A DNA stretch of 64,000 bases from Pilaira anomala (lineage: Eukaryota; Mucoromycota; Mucoromycetes; Mucorales; Mucoraceae): positions 310,001-374,000 of the forward strand of contig JAIXMQ010000004.1 in NCBI GenBank assembly GCA_025716855.1, in the 5' to 3' direction. The first letter of the stretch is position 1; each line of letters opens with the position of its first letter. Positions 1-11,884 of the stretch are shown here, piece by piece. The position numbers and the translations under genes are program-made. A model generated the notes under the pieces. That model made no database searches. It had not been told where the DNA came from and saw only the letters and a list, made by a program, of their open reading frames with translations.

Positions 1-2205
1 TGTACCTATATAAAAAAATAAGCACAGCATTTTATAAAATCCACTGTTACACCTAGTTTTACCTTATTACAGTACAGCTTCACATGCCTATCAAGAGATA
101 TTATACAGCTTTACCGATATAAAAACCGGCATTCCACCTTTGAAGGAATAAAACTAGTAAACGGAAAGCAATTTCAGGCTAAACAACAACAGCACCATTG
201 TATCAAATAAGTGAATCATTAAATGAACTGTATAATTGTTTATCTGATCAAGACATATCGAAGTTTTATGCTGATATGAACGGACGTACCAAGTCTTTTT
301 ATGAAATTTTGTAAGCAAACTATACATAAAGCGAGCAGCTACTTAGTACTTAAATGATTATCTTGCACAGCCAATATCCGTCGGATTTTTGGTCTAACGA
401 TTGTTGGACCATATAAACTGGTTAAACATTTTTTTTAATACCTTATAACACCTTATCCGTGTTACATTATTCTTGTTCTCTTTATGAGCGAGATGTATTA
501 ACTATTATATTTGGCACGATATTCTTTAATGTATAAACCATCATATTCTTTAATGTACACGCCGCCATATTTAACATACTTGAAAAGACAATAATTGCTG
601 CAACAGTTTTTCTTTTAAGTGCGTTGGAATAACGGTAAAATCCTCAAAGATCCTCTTCCAAATAGACGCTGTTACATGTATCAGCTATTCTCATAAATCT
701 TCCTCCTTCAATGGTTTTTCTCTTTTTATCTTACTCTTAACCACATACAGTATGTATCTTCAAGTCAATGAAGTTGATAGCAAGATTTTAGATTTCTTTA
801 TAATCATCGAGCTCATATATTCACTTGGATTCAAGCAGCTACTAAAGATTACATTCTACCCTGTACAGTCAGGTTGAATAGCGATAAAACAGCTTTTATA
901 TCTTATAGCATAAACAACATCTCCTTGTTGGAAACGAGCAAATTATATTCTCATATAATCATCATAAGCTCTCAACCTCCTTCTATTTTTTATTTACAAT
1001 ATTAGCTACATCTTGATGGTTATATAGGAAGAACTACCGTCGAATTACGAAATAATTTTCACAATTTCACTAGGGTTTGAACTGTTTCTTGTCATGCTGA
1101 TAATAGTTTGAATACCTGCTTGAGTTGCAGGCTTCTTTTTTCCTTGAGGTGTGATACTATTATACGCAGCAGTGCAAGAAGGATGATTATGCTAGTACTC
1201 TGATTTATTTAAAGGGTTATTGACAGACCAAAAGCCCCGAGCTAACTTATGTGTAATACTTACAACAAAAGGGCAATCTGTCTTATAAGAGTTACTCAAT
1301 CCTTTATGATCTGTGTTTGGATCCTTTGATTTAGTATAGCGGTTACTGTAAGCACAAACCAAGTACCTAGTACACCTTATTGAAAATGATCATCGTCTTC
1401 CAGAATACTATAACGGTTTAATTTCATTTTAAAATCAGATATAATAAAAGAAATCTCTAATAAAATGATATTATGTAAAAAGAGAGAAGAAAGGAAAAAG
1501 ATACAATCTACTAGGGAGCATGTATTTCTAGTACCTCTTTTCAAGGCCACAAACAGTAATTTCTTCATGTTTAATCCTACAGTTACGGAGTCTAGCTTTA
1601 CACAGCAGCTTCAATTAGACTTTACATGTTATGTACCATGATAGAGGTAATACAATTTTTTTTATACTAATTCAAATATGGTACGAAAGTGACTATTTTT
1701 AAGTGCTTAAAAAATGTCAAAAACGTCAAAAAAAAGTGGGTTTTGGTTTCTAGATTGTCACTTTTTGCGGTTCTGGAAAAAAAATCAAAAAGTGATGGGC
1801 GGTATTTAAGTTTTCTCCTCTAGCATTAAGCTGAAATTATTTCTTGGTACGATTGGTTTTTTTTTTTTTTTTTTTTTTTTTTGGTATCTTATTAAAAATG
1901 TTTTTGGGGTGTAATAAGCGATGAATACCGTACCAAATCTCTTTTCAACTGTACCAGTTAAGACTAAAATCCTGTAAGATAAGGAAAGAAATTCAATTAC
2001 CGTACTGAGGTTTTCATCGGCAAGCTCATGCTTTTGGTGTAAGCTAACATAAACCTCTTTAGTTGGCCTCTCCTCTCCCTTTTGTATGCATATTGCTAAT
2101 AAGCGTGTCAGTGTTTATTGTAATCAAGTTTGTATTTTATTTTTTGTAAAAATAGTAAAAATAAAAAGAATGATATTGAAGCAATAGGTATTATTGACTA
2201 GTTTT
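1..2205. other. Gene-free repeat-rich stretch
   Basis: I see no supportable gene here: every reading frame is short and broken. It holds a dispersed repeat (620-935), AT-rich filler and a T homopolymer near 1859-1881. The first 60 bases include a motif (TTTATAAAATCCACTGTTACAC) that resembles the sequence near 8595-8617, so this is probably old repeat debris. Confidence 0.6.
620..935 (-). repeat. Dispersed repeat, second copy at 49605-49935
   Basis: Read on the minus strand, this stretch matches 49605-49935 on the plus strand over about 310 bp with scattered mismatches. Shared landmarks are AGCTGTTTTATCGCTATTC, CTGACTGTACAGGGTA and TGATACATGTAACAGCGTCT. No open frame is conserved between the copies, so it looks like a noncoding transposon part or an untranslated region. 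The copies lie about 49 kb apart, both in transposon-rich regions. Confidence 0.75.
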
Positions 2206-2215
2206 CTTCATTAGG

Positions 2216-2256
<41 letters not shown>

Positions 2257-2812
2257 TAAAATGCTCTCTTTAAACTTGCTGGTGTGGCATAGGTGCTGAA
2301 ATATCCATCCTTCTTCCCATTTTCATGGCATTCTTTCCAATTCATTATTTCTACCGATTGTTTGGATTGAAGAGCATAATCTATATCGTTTTTTGGAATA
2401 CTAGTTTCAGGTAAAATGTCATCAGTGTTGTTATGGCTGATCCCAGTCTCACCGATTTGTTGTAGCGTTGCTTCAGGTAATTCCAAAGGTGTTGGCATCG
2501 GTGATACACATGGGGCGCCTTTTTTTTAAAATATCTATGTTTACAAGTATTTGTATACAAGATTCCATTGTCTGCGTAGGCTAGTGCGCGTTTTTTAAGA
2601 AGACAATCTGGCATAGCCTCTATTACGTTTGCTAGTTTTTGGAATTGGGTGTTTGTCTGATTGCAAACGTCAACTAGAGCCGATGCAATGGGTTTTTCTG
2701 CGTTTTCTTTCTCCATCTGCTCTTTAGCAATTCTGTATAGCTTTTGTATTGTTGCATCGTCTTTATGTTCCATAGATATCAATGATGGTTTTCGTTTACA
2801 AAAAAAAACCCC

Positions 2813-3219
2813 CCCAATAGCTAATAATGGGTGAAGCAAAGGTTGTTTAAGGCCCTCTTTAATTGTGTCATGATCAATAAAAAAACAATGATCCGCCCAG
2901 TACTTGCTCGGGATTTCTTTAATAAATGAATGCTGTGTCGCCTCCAAGTCTGCAGAGATATAATAGGATTGGCTCCACTCTTCATGGTTTTTTTCGCTTG
3001 TGAAAATCGACCACAATACCCGGAAACTTGCTTTTGGATGGTCTTAAAGCGACCATACAGGCTTTCTCAGGAGCGTTCTTCGAAAGTGGCCAACTTGTAC
3101 TTGTTGAAGTCCTCCAAGATTCGACCCCAAAACCTTTTCAGATCTTGGTCATATCCAGTACTTGGATCCTCAGAGATGTGGATTGTACGTCCTTTCAATA
3201 CCGAATACGAGTATTATTG
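2813..3219 (+). repeat. Left arm of 0.4-kb palindrome
   Basis: This is the reverse complement of 3955-4361, with few differences (for example GGCCCTC against GGTCCTC). The arms are about 407 bp and the spacer about 735 bp. The arm carries the SANT-like fragment and the SKYWADH part of locus A. Confidence 0.85.
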
Positions 3220-3220
3220 G
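2965..3220 (-). pseudogene. Captured Myb/SANT-like fragment inside locus A
   Basis: On the minus strand a frame reads GRTIHISEDPSTGYDQD, then FWGRILEDFNKYKLATFEER, a stop codon, ESLYGRFKTIQKQVSGYCG and KSGANP. This resembles the SANT/NAM-like DNA-binding protein of Harbinger-type elements, with its spaced tryptophan, 'F..RS..SL..RF..IQ' and 'SGANP' tail. It replaces the stretch that links the EIQ core to the FIKEIPSKYW block in the other family copies. It is also present in the right arm of the local palindrome, so the capture came before the inverted duplication. It is too short to be a functional gene. Confidence 0.5.
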
Positions 3221-3544
3221 CTTAACTTTATACTCTTTTTTTATATTTAATGAGTAGCTGATCAGGCGGTCAATGAAACTTTGATCAATAGTGTGTTGGA
3301 TTTCCACGAGTATAGGTGGAAAGCTAGCAGATACAATTGCTGGTGCATAAAGGATATCTGATTTAGTACCGTATGGCCACTCTGTAGGTCAAGGACTGTA
3401 AATATTGAGAGCCTCAGGCCCTACATAAAACTCAAGTAAGTATATATTTTTTTTATTTTTATTTTGCTCTTAGCAGAAGGACGAAGGATTACTTACCAAT
3501 CAGTGTTGTTACTACGATGTTGGTATACTCCCAATTGTACCTGA

Positions 3545-3770
3545 CACAAAATGGTATTGAACAAAGGTGCCTTCATCTAACAGTAACACATCATAGTCTC
3601 TTTTCTTCAATTTATAGATACTGTCTAAACATACTACAATTCTTTCTCTTTTTTCTTCTGCCTCTGTAGTTGTATCCCAAATATTCTTCTCCAAGTAACA
3701 TGACATATTTAATCTTGTAGCAAGATATTTGGCCAATGAGATACGAAAAGCTCTTGATTGCGTAGTATTA
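3545..3770 (-). pseudogene. Captured SF2 helicase-like fragment inside locus A
   Basis: A frame of about 75 codons reads SRAFRISLAKYLATRLNM, then IVVCLDSIYKLKKRDYDVLL, then LDEGTFVQYHF. The hydrophobic strand followed by DE and a 'FVQYHF' segment fits motif II of superfamily-2 helicases of the origin-binding type found in fungal genomes. It sits exactly between the LRNQ and VTTLIG blocks that are adjacent at locus C. It therefore looks like a foreign piece inserted into the family gene. Helicase motifs I and VI are absent, so it is only a fragment. Confidence 0.45.
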
Positions 3771-3954
3771 ACTTAGACAACAAATCAGTACCAGGTGAAT
3801 GTTTTGGATGTAGCTTGAATAATAGAAGATCCGGATCTAAACAAAAAGAAGTTTGGTTAAGACAAAAGAAAAAAAAACAAGTGAAACAAGTACCAATAGG
3901 TTGTTTAGTCATTTTGAAATCTTAAAGCAAAGGAAAAGTGGGCACCTGTGCCAG

Positions 3955-4361
3955 TAATACTCGTATTCGGTATTGAAAGGACGTACAATCCACATCTCTG
4001 AGGATCCAAGTACTGGATATGACCAAGATCTGAAAAGGTTTTGGGGTCGAATCTTGGAGGACTTCAACAAGTACAAGTTGGCCACTTTCGAAGAACGCTC
4101 CTGAGAAAGCCTGTATGGTCGCTTTAAGACCATCCAAAAGCAAGTTTCCGGGTATTGTGGTCGATTTTCACAAGCGAAAAAAACCATGAAGAGTGGAGCC
4201 AATCCTATTATATCTCTGCAGACTTGGAGGCGACACAGCATTCATTTATTAAAGAAATCCCGAGCAAGTACTGGGCGGATCATTGTTTTTTTATTGATCA
4301 TGACACAATTAAAGAGGACCTTAAACAACCTTTGCTTCACCCATTGTTGGCTATTGGAGTT
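3955..4361 (-). repeat. Right arm of 0.4-kb palindrome
   Basis: Inverted copy of 2813-3219. It ends in an expanded T run after the sequence encoding LLHPLLAIG. Only a piece of the locus A gene is duplicated here, facing the original, which suggests fold-back or template-switch duplication. Confidence 0.85.
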
Positions 4362-4666
4362 TTTTTTTTTTTTGTAAACGAAAACTGTTTTGGATGGGAA
4401 GAGAATAAATGTAAAACTTAGGTACTGTGTAAAAGAGTAGTAAGTAAAATCACGGATGAAATTTTATCCAACTAGTCGTTAAACCACCAAAATACTTACC
4501 AGTTTTTTTTTTTTACTAAAATACTTGTTCTTTTTTCACTTGTAATTTGGACAAAAAGAAAAAAGGATTATTTTTCTATTTGAGATTTATTAGACAAAAT
4601 GAATCATTTATTTTTTGATAAAATTATTAGACTTACTATTGATAACAACATATTTTATGCAGGTTT

Positions 4667-5045
4667 TTTTTTCTTGGAACAATCTCTTCTTTAGATAAGG
4701 AGTGTGGCAAAAGAAGAGATTAAAAACTGTAGCGGTAAAGAAGATTATATATATAAAAAGATGAAGAAAGTGAAAGAAAAGAACAAAATAAAAAAAAAAG
4801 ATGATTTATAAGAAAAAAAAAACCCCCTGTTTGTCTGGCGTATGTGAAAAAAAAACCCCTGTTTGTCTGGCGTGTAAGAAAAAAAACCTGCCTGTATGCC
4901 ATGTGAAAAAAACATTGATGTAATGGTGTATTTCATGCAAAAGTTATAAAAAACCTTATTCACGTGACGATGTGCCTGGTTATACTTTTTATAAATCCGG
5001 ATAAAAGTCATCCGTGATTTTACTACCTTTTTTTTTTACTACTCT
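4667..5045 (+). repeat. Long direct repeat, second copy at 58157-58555
   Basis: About 380 bp match 58157-58555 in the same orientation, from CTTGGAACAATCTCTTCTTT through GTGATTTTACTACC. It contains two or three tandem units of about 30 bp built on CCCCCTGTTTGTCTGGCGTA. At the second site it begins at the start of the locus C gene. It is therefore likely the upstream region of that gene family, left here next to locus A. Confidence 0.85.
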
Positions 5046-5159
5046 TTTCCCCGACTTCAGATAAAAGATATGAAAGAAAAGTATTGTTTTGACCAAAGTT
5101 TAGATCAACAACAAAAAAATATAGTCACTTTTAATAATAAAAATTGGGCAAAAAACTGT

Positions 5160-5630
5160 CTTTGTATTTTATTGAGTGATAGGCTTGTGGTTTTTCGATG
5201 AAGCCTGGGTAATTTTTATTCTTTTGCTCCCCTTTAAAAAAGACATATAAGAGGATACGTAAACACATACATTATCCTTAATGGCAATGAGGCTCTTTAA
5301 TAATGATGTTCTTTTATAAGTCCCCTTAATAAAATAGCTGTTTTTTTTTCCATAGAAAAAAGTTTCATGCTTCATCAAGTTTGTATGTTTTGAAAATTAT
5401 ACATCATAGATGCGCTTTAAAGTTAAGTTCTCGATGATTTGAAGAATTTTTTATTTTTTTTTAGATCAGGTCAAGTAAATATGAAAAGAGGGTCAGGTAT
5501 TTATATATATTTTTTAGTCTCGTGATGTCGAAATTAGGTTTCTAATAGACTTGTTGGCTAGCAGCTCTTTGAAGTGGATTAGTTATCTCTTCTATGTCAA
5601 CTTTATGGGTTAAATATGTAGTCAAAATAA
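5160..5630 (+). repeat. Dispersed repeat, third copy of a segment within the giant inverted repeat
   Basis: It shares long blocks, such as CTCGTGATGTCGAAATTAGG and GGCTAGCAGCTCTTTGAAGT, with 8085-8470 (inverted) and 17175-17575 (direct). It is more diverged than those two arm copies are from each other. This is consistent with an older duplication that predates the giant inverted repeat. Confidence 0.8.
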
Positions 5631-6154
5631 GGACATTATTTTGTTTTTTTTTTTTTTTTGGTTTATTTCTATTTTATCTGGCAACAAATAACAAAGTAAA
5701 GGCTGAGTCCGTATATATATATATACACTCTCATGAATTGATAAAGAACAGTCTTCATTACCTGAGTCAATATCAACAGAAGATACATTATTCAGTGAAA
5801 AAAAAAAGGCAAAGCTTTATAAAGCAGTTTCAACTGTTTCTTTTTTTTTTTCTATTGAACGTGTATTGTGATCTTAATATTACCATGACCTACTGATCCT
5901 GAGTGCAGTTCTACTGGCAAGTTAAAGTTGATCTTTCCACTGTTACTTATTTTAAAGGGTCTACAGTTGCTTTAAATTTTACTATGGAAGGAAAAGTAAG
6001 GGGTGTTATTTATCTTTAACACATCCAGCTGAATCCAAGAAATATGTATGGTTTTGTTAAAGAATTTTGACTCGTGTTACAGAAGAAGAAATAGTCTAAA
6101 TGCATTTAAAGAAGTTTGCACGAATTACAATATCGGTATGATGTAACTTCCTTA

Positions 6155-6320
6155 TACTAAACGTTTATCATTTGAATTGAATTCAGTTGATATAAACAAA
6201 GCATTAGAAATAGGTATTTACTCTGAATTATGTCATGCAAATACCAATTGCTATCGTAAATTAGCACTGTATGTACACAAGTATAACGCTTTTCTTCTTC
6301 TTACCATTCTTAGGAAATAA
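6155..6320 (+). pseudogene. Decayed coding remnant, unknown family
   Basis: An open stretch without a start codon reads YTKRLSFELNSVDINKALEI and then CHANTNCYRKLALYVHKYN before a stop at about 6320. Composition and codon pattern look protein-coding, but upstream frames are interrupted by stops. I do not recognise the family. Confidence 0.35.
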
Positions 6321-6560
6321 AATGGTAAATAGCCGTCTTTTAATGTAAATGAGTGAATCAATCAATATTTATACTATAATATGGTCACTTACTACAATAA
6401 GGTCACTTGTTTCATCAAAATAAGATTGACAGAAATAAATTAATAGTTATAAATTGATTAAAAAAAAAAAGAACTTATGATAGCTTTATTTGTGCATGTA
6501 CAATATGAATGTAAGAAACTTATGTTTTTAATATGTGGGAGACTTTGAATTAGTTTAGGT

Positions 6561-6611
<51 letters not shown>

Positions 6612-9600
6612 AAGGTATGCAGTGGTGATTTTAAATTAATTCAAGATGGATATGTAGTGTAGAAAGATGAAATTGATGTATACGAATGTTGTAAAACGGA
6701 TAATTATAGCAAATAATTGACCAGGATTGAAAGGTACTTTAGAGAAGATAAACCACCAATTATGTCTGTGTAAGGATAGAGCCAAATATGAATTGACATG
6801 TAATTTTGATATGAAGGCCTCGAGTTTGGGAATTTAAAAGTATAAAAGCTTGCAAGTACTTTATCATAGGCGAGTAAATGAAGAGAGATGTGTAAAAGAT
6901 GCTTCCCGGATTAGCTAGAGCAGTTATAGTAGCTTTGTTTGATTTTTGATTTTTTAATTTTTTGGTTTCTTGTTTTCCTGTTTTGTTTTCTTGTTTTCTT
7001 GTTTTTTTTTTTTTTTTTTTTGACTTTTGACTTTTGACTTTTGACTTTTTGATTATTTTTTCTTGTTTTGTTTCTGTTAAGAGCAAGGATTATTTCAAGA
7101 CATATATATAAGACTAGTAGTCAAGACCATGTTGCCGGATTAAAAAGAGAAAGAGATTACATATCAAATAGTAACCATCACAGCCAACAAAAGAGACGTT
7201 TGACGGATACATCATGATGAGCAAAAAAGATAAATAAATACCTTTGTAAAATTAAAAAGCCATTTCCCAGCTATCTCCTCCCAACGAAACGAAGCCACCT
7301 CAGATGGATGGAACATCTCTACTAATGGCACTACTATCCCGACTACGGTGCCCATATTGTACTGCGAGTCAGTTAAGAAGCAAGTCAGCAAATAATGGAA
7401 TCGGTTATTCGTGGTCAAAAGCTGTTTTCGATAGCCAGTACTGAATCTTTCAATTAAACTATACGTATAGACTATACTAACATTTCACACACCAAACAGT
7501 ATCAACCAGACGAAGATCTCTTTACACGTAAAATAGAGTCATCTTGAATCAGACATTCTCCCCATGGCAACAACCGTTGTATTAGACCAACTATGCAACA
7601 TCAAGACAAAAGCTTAGCAACCAAGGAAGAAATAGTCATTTTATACGCAAGGACTTGAAGTAAAATAAGTGTAGAATCATTCTTAAGAACACGTGGGAAT
7701 ATATTAGACAGTTAGCTACTTTCTCCCGTAATAAAGTTATATGTCTTACCACTAATATTATTTATTATGCACATTTCAAAGTTGTTCATTTCTTGATACA
7801 ATATCTTGTATGTCATTAAAGAGGTAGTTGTAAAGAATGTGTATGTTTTATTTGAAGAAAAGAAAAAAAAAAAAAAAAAAAAAAAAAAAGGTGCTAAAAT
7901 AAACCTGTTTGCGGTCATGTGATGGCGCCCAAAGTTTGTTGAGATTTAAAACATGCATAAATGTATGTCTGTTTCTTATCAGACTTAGTACACCTATTTA
8001 ATATGAGATTCATACACAAAACGTCAATAAAAGTAGAAGAAATATACATATAACACACACAACCATTTATCTTGACATCTTTATTTTTAACTACATATTT
8101 GAAATATTTTGTGCGTATTTAACCCATAAAGTTGATACAGAAGAGATAACTAATCCACTTCAAAGAGCTGCTAGCCAATAATATGAATAGAAACCTAATT
8201 TCGACATCACGAGACTACGAAAATTATATAAATACCTGGCCCTTTTTTCATGTTTTAAAGCATATTTACTTGACCTTGACCCAAAAAAAAAAAAAAAAAA
8301 ATCAAATCATCGAAAATTTGACTTTAAAGCACTTCAATGGCTTCCAACACATAAAAACTTGATGAAAAAGTCACATTAGCATGGAAATTTTCTCTATGTA
8401 AAAAGAATAGCTAGTTACTTTATTAAGAGGACTTATTAAAGCAAGAGACTTTATAAGTAGAATACAATGGAGAGATAAATATATATATATAAAGGATTCT
8501 AATATGTAAAGAAATAAAAGTATGAAATATAATAAAATAGTTAAATCAATAGAATTTCTATTATTTTTTATAACAGACAGTTAAGATACACTGCTGTGTA
8601 ACAGCGGATTTTATAAGATGTCTGCATTTTTTTTATATGCGACTAAAACATTTAAACCGCGCCATCAATTTTTATATCACCAAGCACTAAACAGGAATTT
8701 TGCCTACTTGTTTCTCTCGCTATTGTGTGATTGTACTGGGTATGTTGCGATGTCCGTATCGCAGAACATTTATAATGCTCTGACATCCCTCAATCAGCGC
8801 TTATTGAAGTGTAATTCTCTAGTTTTATGCTGCTGCAATAGTTTTGGTTCAATCTTCTTAATCTTTCACCTATTTGTTTCCATCGCCATCTTCTTTTAAT
8901 TGCCAGGCATATACTCTATTATGTGATTGTATTGATTATGTTGCGCTGTCCGTATCGCAGAACATTCATAATGCTCTGACATGCCTCAATCAGCACTTCT
9001 TGAAGTGTAATACTCTAGTTGCATGCTTTTGCAATAGTGCAGATCTCAACTTTTCTTTTTGCTGCTGTAATTAACTTTACTACCGGATGATTCCCGACTC
9101 CAAAAGTTTACTTTTCGAGGGTTAAGTGTATTACTGTATGAGTTTTATAATATTTTATGCCAGTTTCGTTCCGGGTTTCTTTTGTCGAGTATCATGTTCT
9201 ATTGTGGTAAGGAAAGTTGATGTAGTTGATCCTAGACTTCTTTATGAGAACAGACGTGTGTTGGTGATATTGGTGCTAATGCTGGTATTGCTAAGGAATC
9301 CATTCGTTAAACTTGGTTCTGTGAATTCTTTTTGATGCCAAACAATTCACTCATGACTGGTCTTGGTTTATTGAAAGTCAAAGGTAAAAAAAAAAAAGGG
9401 GGGGAAGGGGTATTTGTGTTGTTGTGTATATATGATGATGGCAAAGGATATACATGGACATATTTCTTATCACCTTTTTGACCTATCATTTTTTTAGGAT
9501 GTAATCTCAATTATCTTTTTTTGCGGGTATCATTTTCTGTTATTGTTCATTTTCCCATCTTTGGTTCAATCTTCTCATTCAGCTTTATTCTATGGCGGTC

Positions 9601-10054
9601 TTGGGATAAAACCTGAGGTATCAACTATTGGAAGTGGACACTTGTTATGGAGACTGGTGGTGGGCTATACAGTTTCCGTTTTACGGTGGCAGACCATTTG
9701 GGATTTTAAAAAGTAATCAATTTTAGGTGTACCCATTGGTAAGTATTGTGTGTTTTCGAGAAAAAAGGAAAGGGAAGATAATAGTTACGCCAATTGTACG
9801 GACTCAATTTTCTGCTCCGGCCTTATTCTTTGGCAGTCTTGGGATAAAACCTGAGACATAAACTATCGACAGTGGAAGATGGTTGTGTCAATGAAAAAAG
9901 CCCGATCTTCTTGTGAGTTTCCCTTTTAAAAGGGCTTCTAATACACATTTACTTGGTACAACTTCCTTTTCTCTTTTTCTTTATATATATATTACCCTCT
10001 CTCTCTCTCATTCTTTTCTCATTATGGTTGATTGAACAGGTGTTATAGGTGTAG
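6561..10054 (+). repeat. Left arm of giant inverted repeat (3.5 kb)
   Basis: This 3494-bp segment is an almost exact reverse complement of 15585-19081. Substitutions are rare (for example GTACGGACTC against GTACGGGCTC), and the other differences are homopolymer lengths. It starts in a T tract of about 46 bases and ends at GTGTTATAGGTGTAG. The largest open frames (7212-7418 minus, 8618-8899 plus, 9126-9335 plus) have no recognisable domains, and I do not call them genes. The arm carries internal repeats, GTCAAAA-type tandem units near 7019-7050 and a long A run near 7860. Confidence 0.92.
8735..9075 (+). repeat. Two tandem diverged repeat units
   Basis: Units near 8735-8830 and 8915-9020 share 'TATCGCAGAACATT.ATAATGCTCTGACAT' and 'AAGTGTAAT.CTCTAGTT'. 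A third, more diverged unit lies at 19190-19265, and mirror copies are in the right arm. This is an old repeat family with no conserved reading frame. Confidence 0.7.
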
Positions 10055-10529
10055 GTGTAGTTGTAGATGTAGTTGTAGTCATTGTCGATATTATTACTGG
10101 TGTTGGTACAAAATTCATTCGTGAAGAGTAAGACTTGGTTCTGTGTATCTCCTTTGGTGACAAGTTGTTCATTCCTGGTAAGACCTGGTTCTATGTGTCG
10201 CTTTTGGTGGACTCAAACTTGTTATGTGATCTCATTCTTTGGGGGTGTCAAATATCGACGGTTTAAGACAGATACGTCAATGATAAGGACTCAATCGTCT
10301 TATGTGATCTCCTTATTATTAACCATACCCCCTTTTTTATTTTCATTTTTTATTTTCATTTTTTATTTTCATTTTTTTCATTTTTATTTTTTTTCATTTT
10401 TATTATTTGTATTTATATTTATATTAATCTCCCTTTCTTTCTTTATTATGCTCAATCCAAGAGATGAACTTGAACACTGAGCTCTTAGTAAGGAAGGTTG
10501 GTGAACCAAAGGTGCGTTGATGAAGAAGT

Positions 10530-10625
10530 TAATGCTGGTACTGGTGATAATGATGGTACTGGTGATGATGATGGCACTGATGATAATGCTGGCACTGATG
10601 ATAATGCTGGTGTTACTGTTGTTGT
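10530..10625 (+). repeat. Short GAT/GCT-rich tandem repeat
   Basis: Imperfect units of 18-21 bp built on GGTACTGGTGATAATGAT and GGCACTGATGATAATGCT. One frame is open through the array as Gly-Thr-Asp-Asp-rich repeats, but no larger gene is visible around it. Confidence 0.6.
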
Positions 10626-11172
10626 TTTTAATATGTTTTAAAAGAAAGGAGGGCAAACCCTTGTTTTTTTCTCAATCTCTTTCTCTCTACTAAAGGTAGG
10701 TGTTTCCTCTCTTGGAACTATTGTATTATGGGAAATAGTTACGACATTTGAGGTTGCAATTGAAAGACGGGAAACCTAAACAAAAATCAATTGGTGTTGG
10801 CGTTAGAGTAAGTGTGGTTAATTTGTTTTTTACTTATTGAAAAAGAATGCCAATAAACTTCTTTTTTGTTTTTGTTTTTGTTTCTAAACTGATTTGAGTT
10901 GCTACTACGAGTTGACTGTCTCCTTCCCGTGCGTCGTCCGGGCAGTTTTATTTATGTGTAATGACACCTTTACCAAACAGACATTAAAGGGATGATAGTG
11001 GGTATTATTATAAACTTTAGTAATATGATGACTCGTTCTTTTGTTGGACATTGTCAGTTCATGTTAGTAATGCCATTGGCCTGTAAAGAGTAATGGCCAA
11101 CTTTTAATGATTCTGCTTTCTGACAAGCGTATTCTGCATTTGTAGTAGTCTTGAGTCGTTCATGAGTGGCTC

Positions 11173-11345
11173 GTGCAGTTTAATCTGCGTGCAACAATAA
11201 ACGATATATGTATAGCACACGCCCACCTTCCACCCACCCAATACATAATCTATGTAGATATTGAAGAGGAATCGGATGGATTGATGTTTTATCTCGGTAG
11301 CTTTCTCCAGGAGAATATAACAACATCAAGTAATTTAGTAGTTAT
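11173..11345 (+). pseudogene. Possible DDE-transposase remnant
   Basis: The frame contains DIEEESDGLMFYLGSF, then QENITTSSNLVVMDSYSSH. A hydrophobic strand ending in MD followed by SSH is reminiscent of the second catalytic Asp of pogo/DDE_1 transposases. Two further diverged copies of the same segment lie at 15500-15584 (inverted) and 19780-19900 (direct), both with stops. The first Asp and the third acidic residue are not identifiable, so the family call is weak. Confidence 0.3.
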
Positions 11346-11835
11346 GGATAGTTATTCATCTCATTTAACTTTTATTCTCTACTCTGATTTTTACATATAT
11401 GTATGGTTTTTTTTTTCTTTATGTATGTATGTATCGACTGTTGTCTTCATTTACTGTGTAATCAGCAAGCAGAGGTGGTTTTCTATCTCTGCCCTTCAAG
11501 TATTACATGCTCTTGATTAGGGTTCCAAACTCTGCTTCTATACATCTAATAACCTAAGAAATATGTATAGACAAAAAACATCCTTTTTCTCTATCGATTA
11601 TTATAGTACAAAATAAATCAGCTATTTTACTCCCTTACGCAATTTATAACTAGGCCACCACCGAAAAAGAACGCACTGTTTTTTTGCTCCAAGCTCTCTT
11701 CTTGATCCTCGTGACTTATGATAATCGCGTTGGTTGTTCAATCGGTAAAGCCCTCTGCTCCGGCAAGATTTGTTTAAATGAAACTCAAAACAAGAATTGT
11801 TAAAAGGTAACTTACATACATAATAGTATGAAGTT

Positions 11836-11884
<49 letters not shown>

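Larger units (their letters stand above)
2211..3945 (-). pseudogene. Mosaic pseudogene, E(I/V)Q-type PD-(D/E)XK-like family (locus A)
   Basis: This is a broken copy of a hypothetical family also seen at 50902-52060 and 57025-58206. Reading down the minus strand: a short start exon with an intron in the PI|DPDLLLF region, then LLSKLILRNQ, then VTTLIG at an intron, then a core with SDILYAP and PPILVEIQHTI followed by DRLISYSL. After it come FIKEIPSKYWADHCF, LLHPLLAIG, ALVDVCNQTN and MPDCLLKKRALAYADNG. The C-terminus near 2211-2500 (MNWKECHENGKKDGYFSTY) matches locus B. The D followed by ExQ after two hydrophobic strands resembles PD-(D/E)XK nuclease or Rpn-type transposase cores; that assignment is inference. 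The copy is dead: in-frame stops, frameshifts at A/T runs, and two inserted pieces of other genes (2965-3220 and about 3545-3770). Confidence 0.6.
4362..6560. other. AT-rich stretch without intact genes
   Basis: No intact gene is seen. It holds the long direct repeat 4667-5045, a dispersed repeat (5160-5630) and a decayed coding piece (6155-6320). It ends at the T tract that starts the giant inverted repeat. Confidence 0.55.

Noticed and set aside
2930..3250. 106-codon plus-strand frame repeated at 3909-4241 minus
   Set aside because: It is the antisense of the SANT-like and SKYW segments in the palindrome arms. The coding sense is the other strand.
8618..8899. 93-codon open frame and its mirror at 16741-17022 as a duplicated gene
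   Set aside because: It is duplicated only because it lies in the inverted-repeat arms. It contains tandem noncoding repeat units and has no recognisable domain.
11715..11780. tRNA-like D-arm (TTGTTCAATCGGTAAAGC)
   Set aside because: No T-arm GGTTCGA-type box follows at a workable distance and no acceptor stem can be formed.
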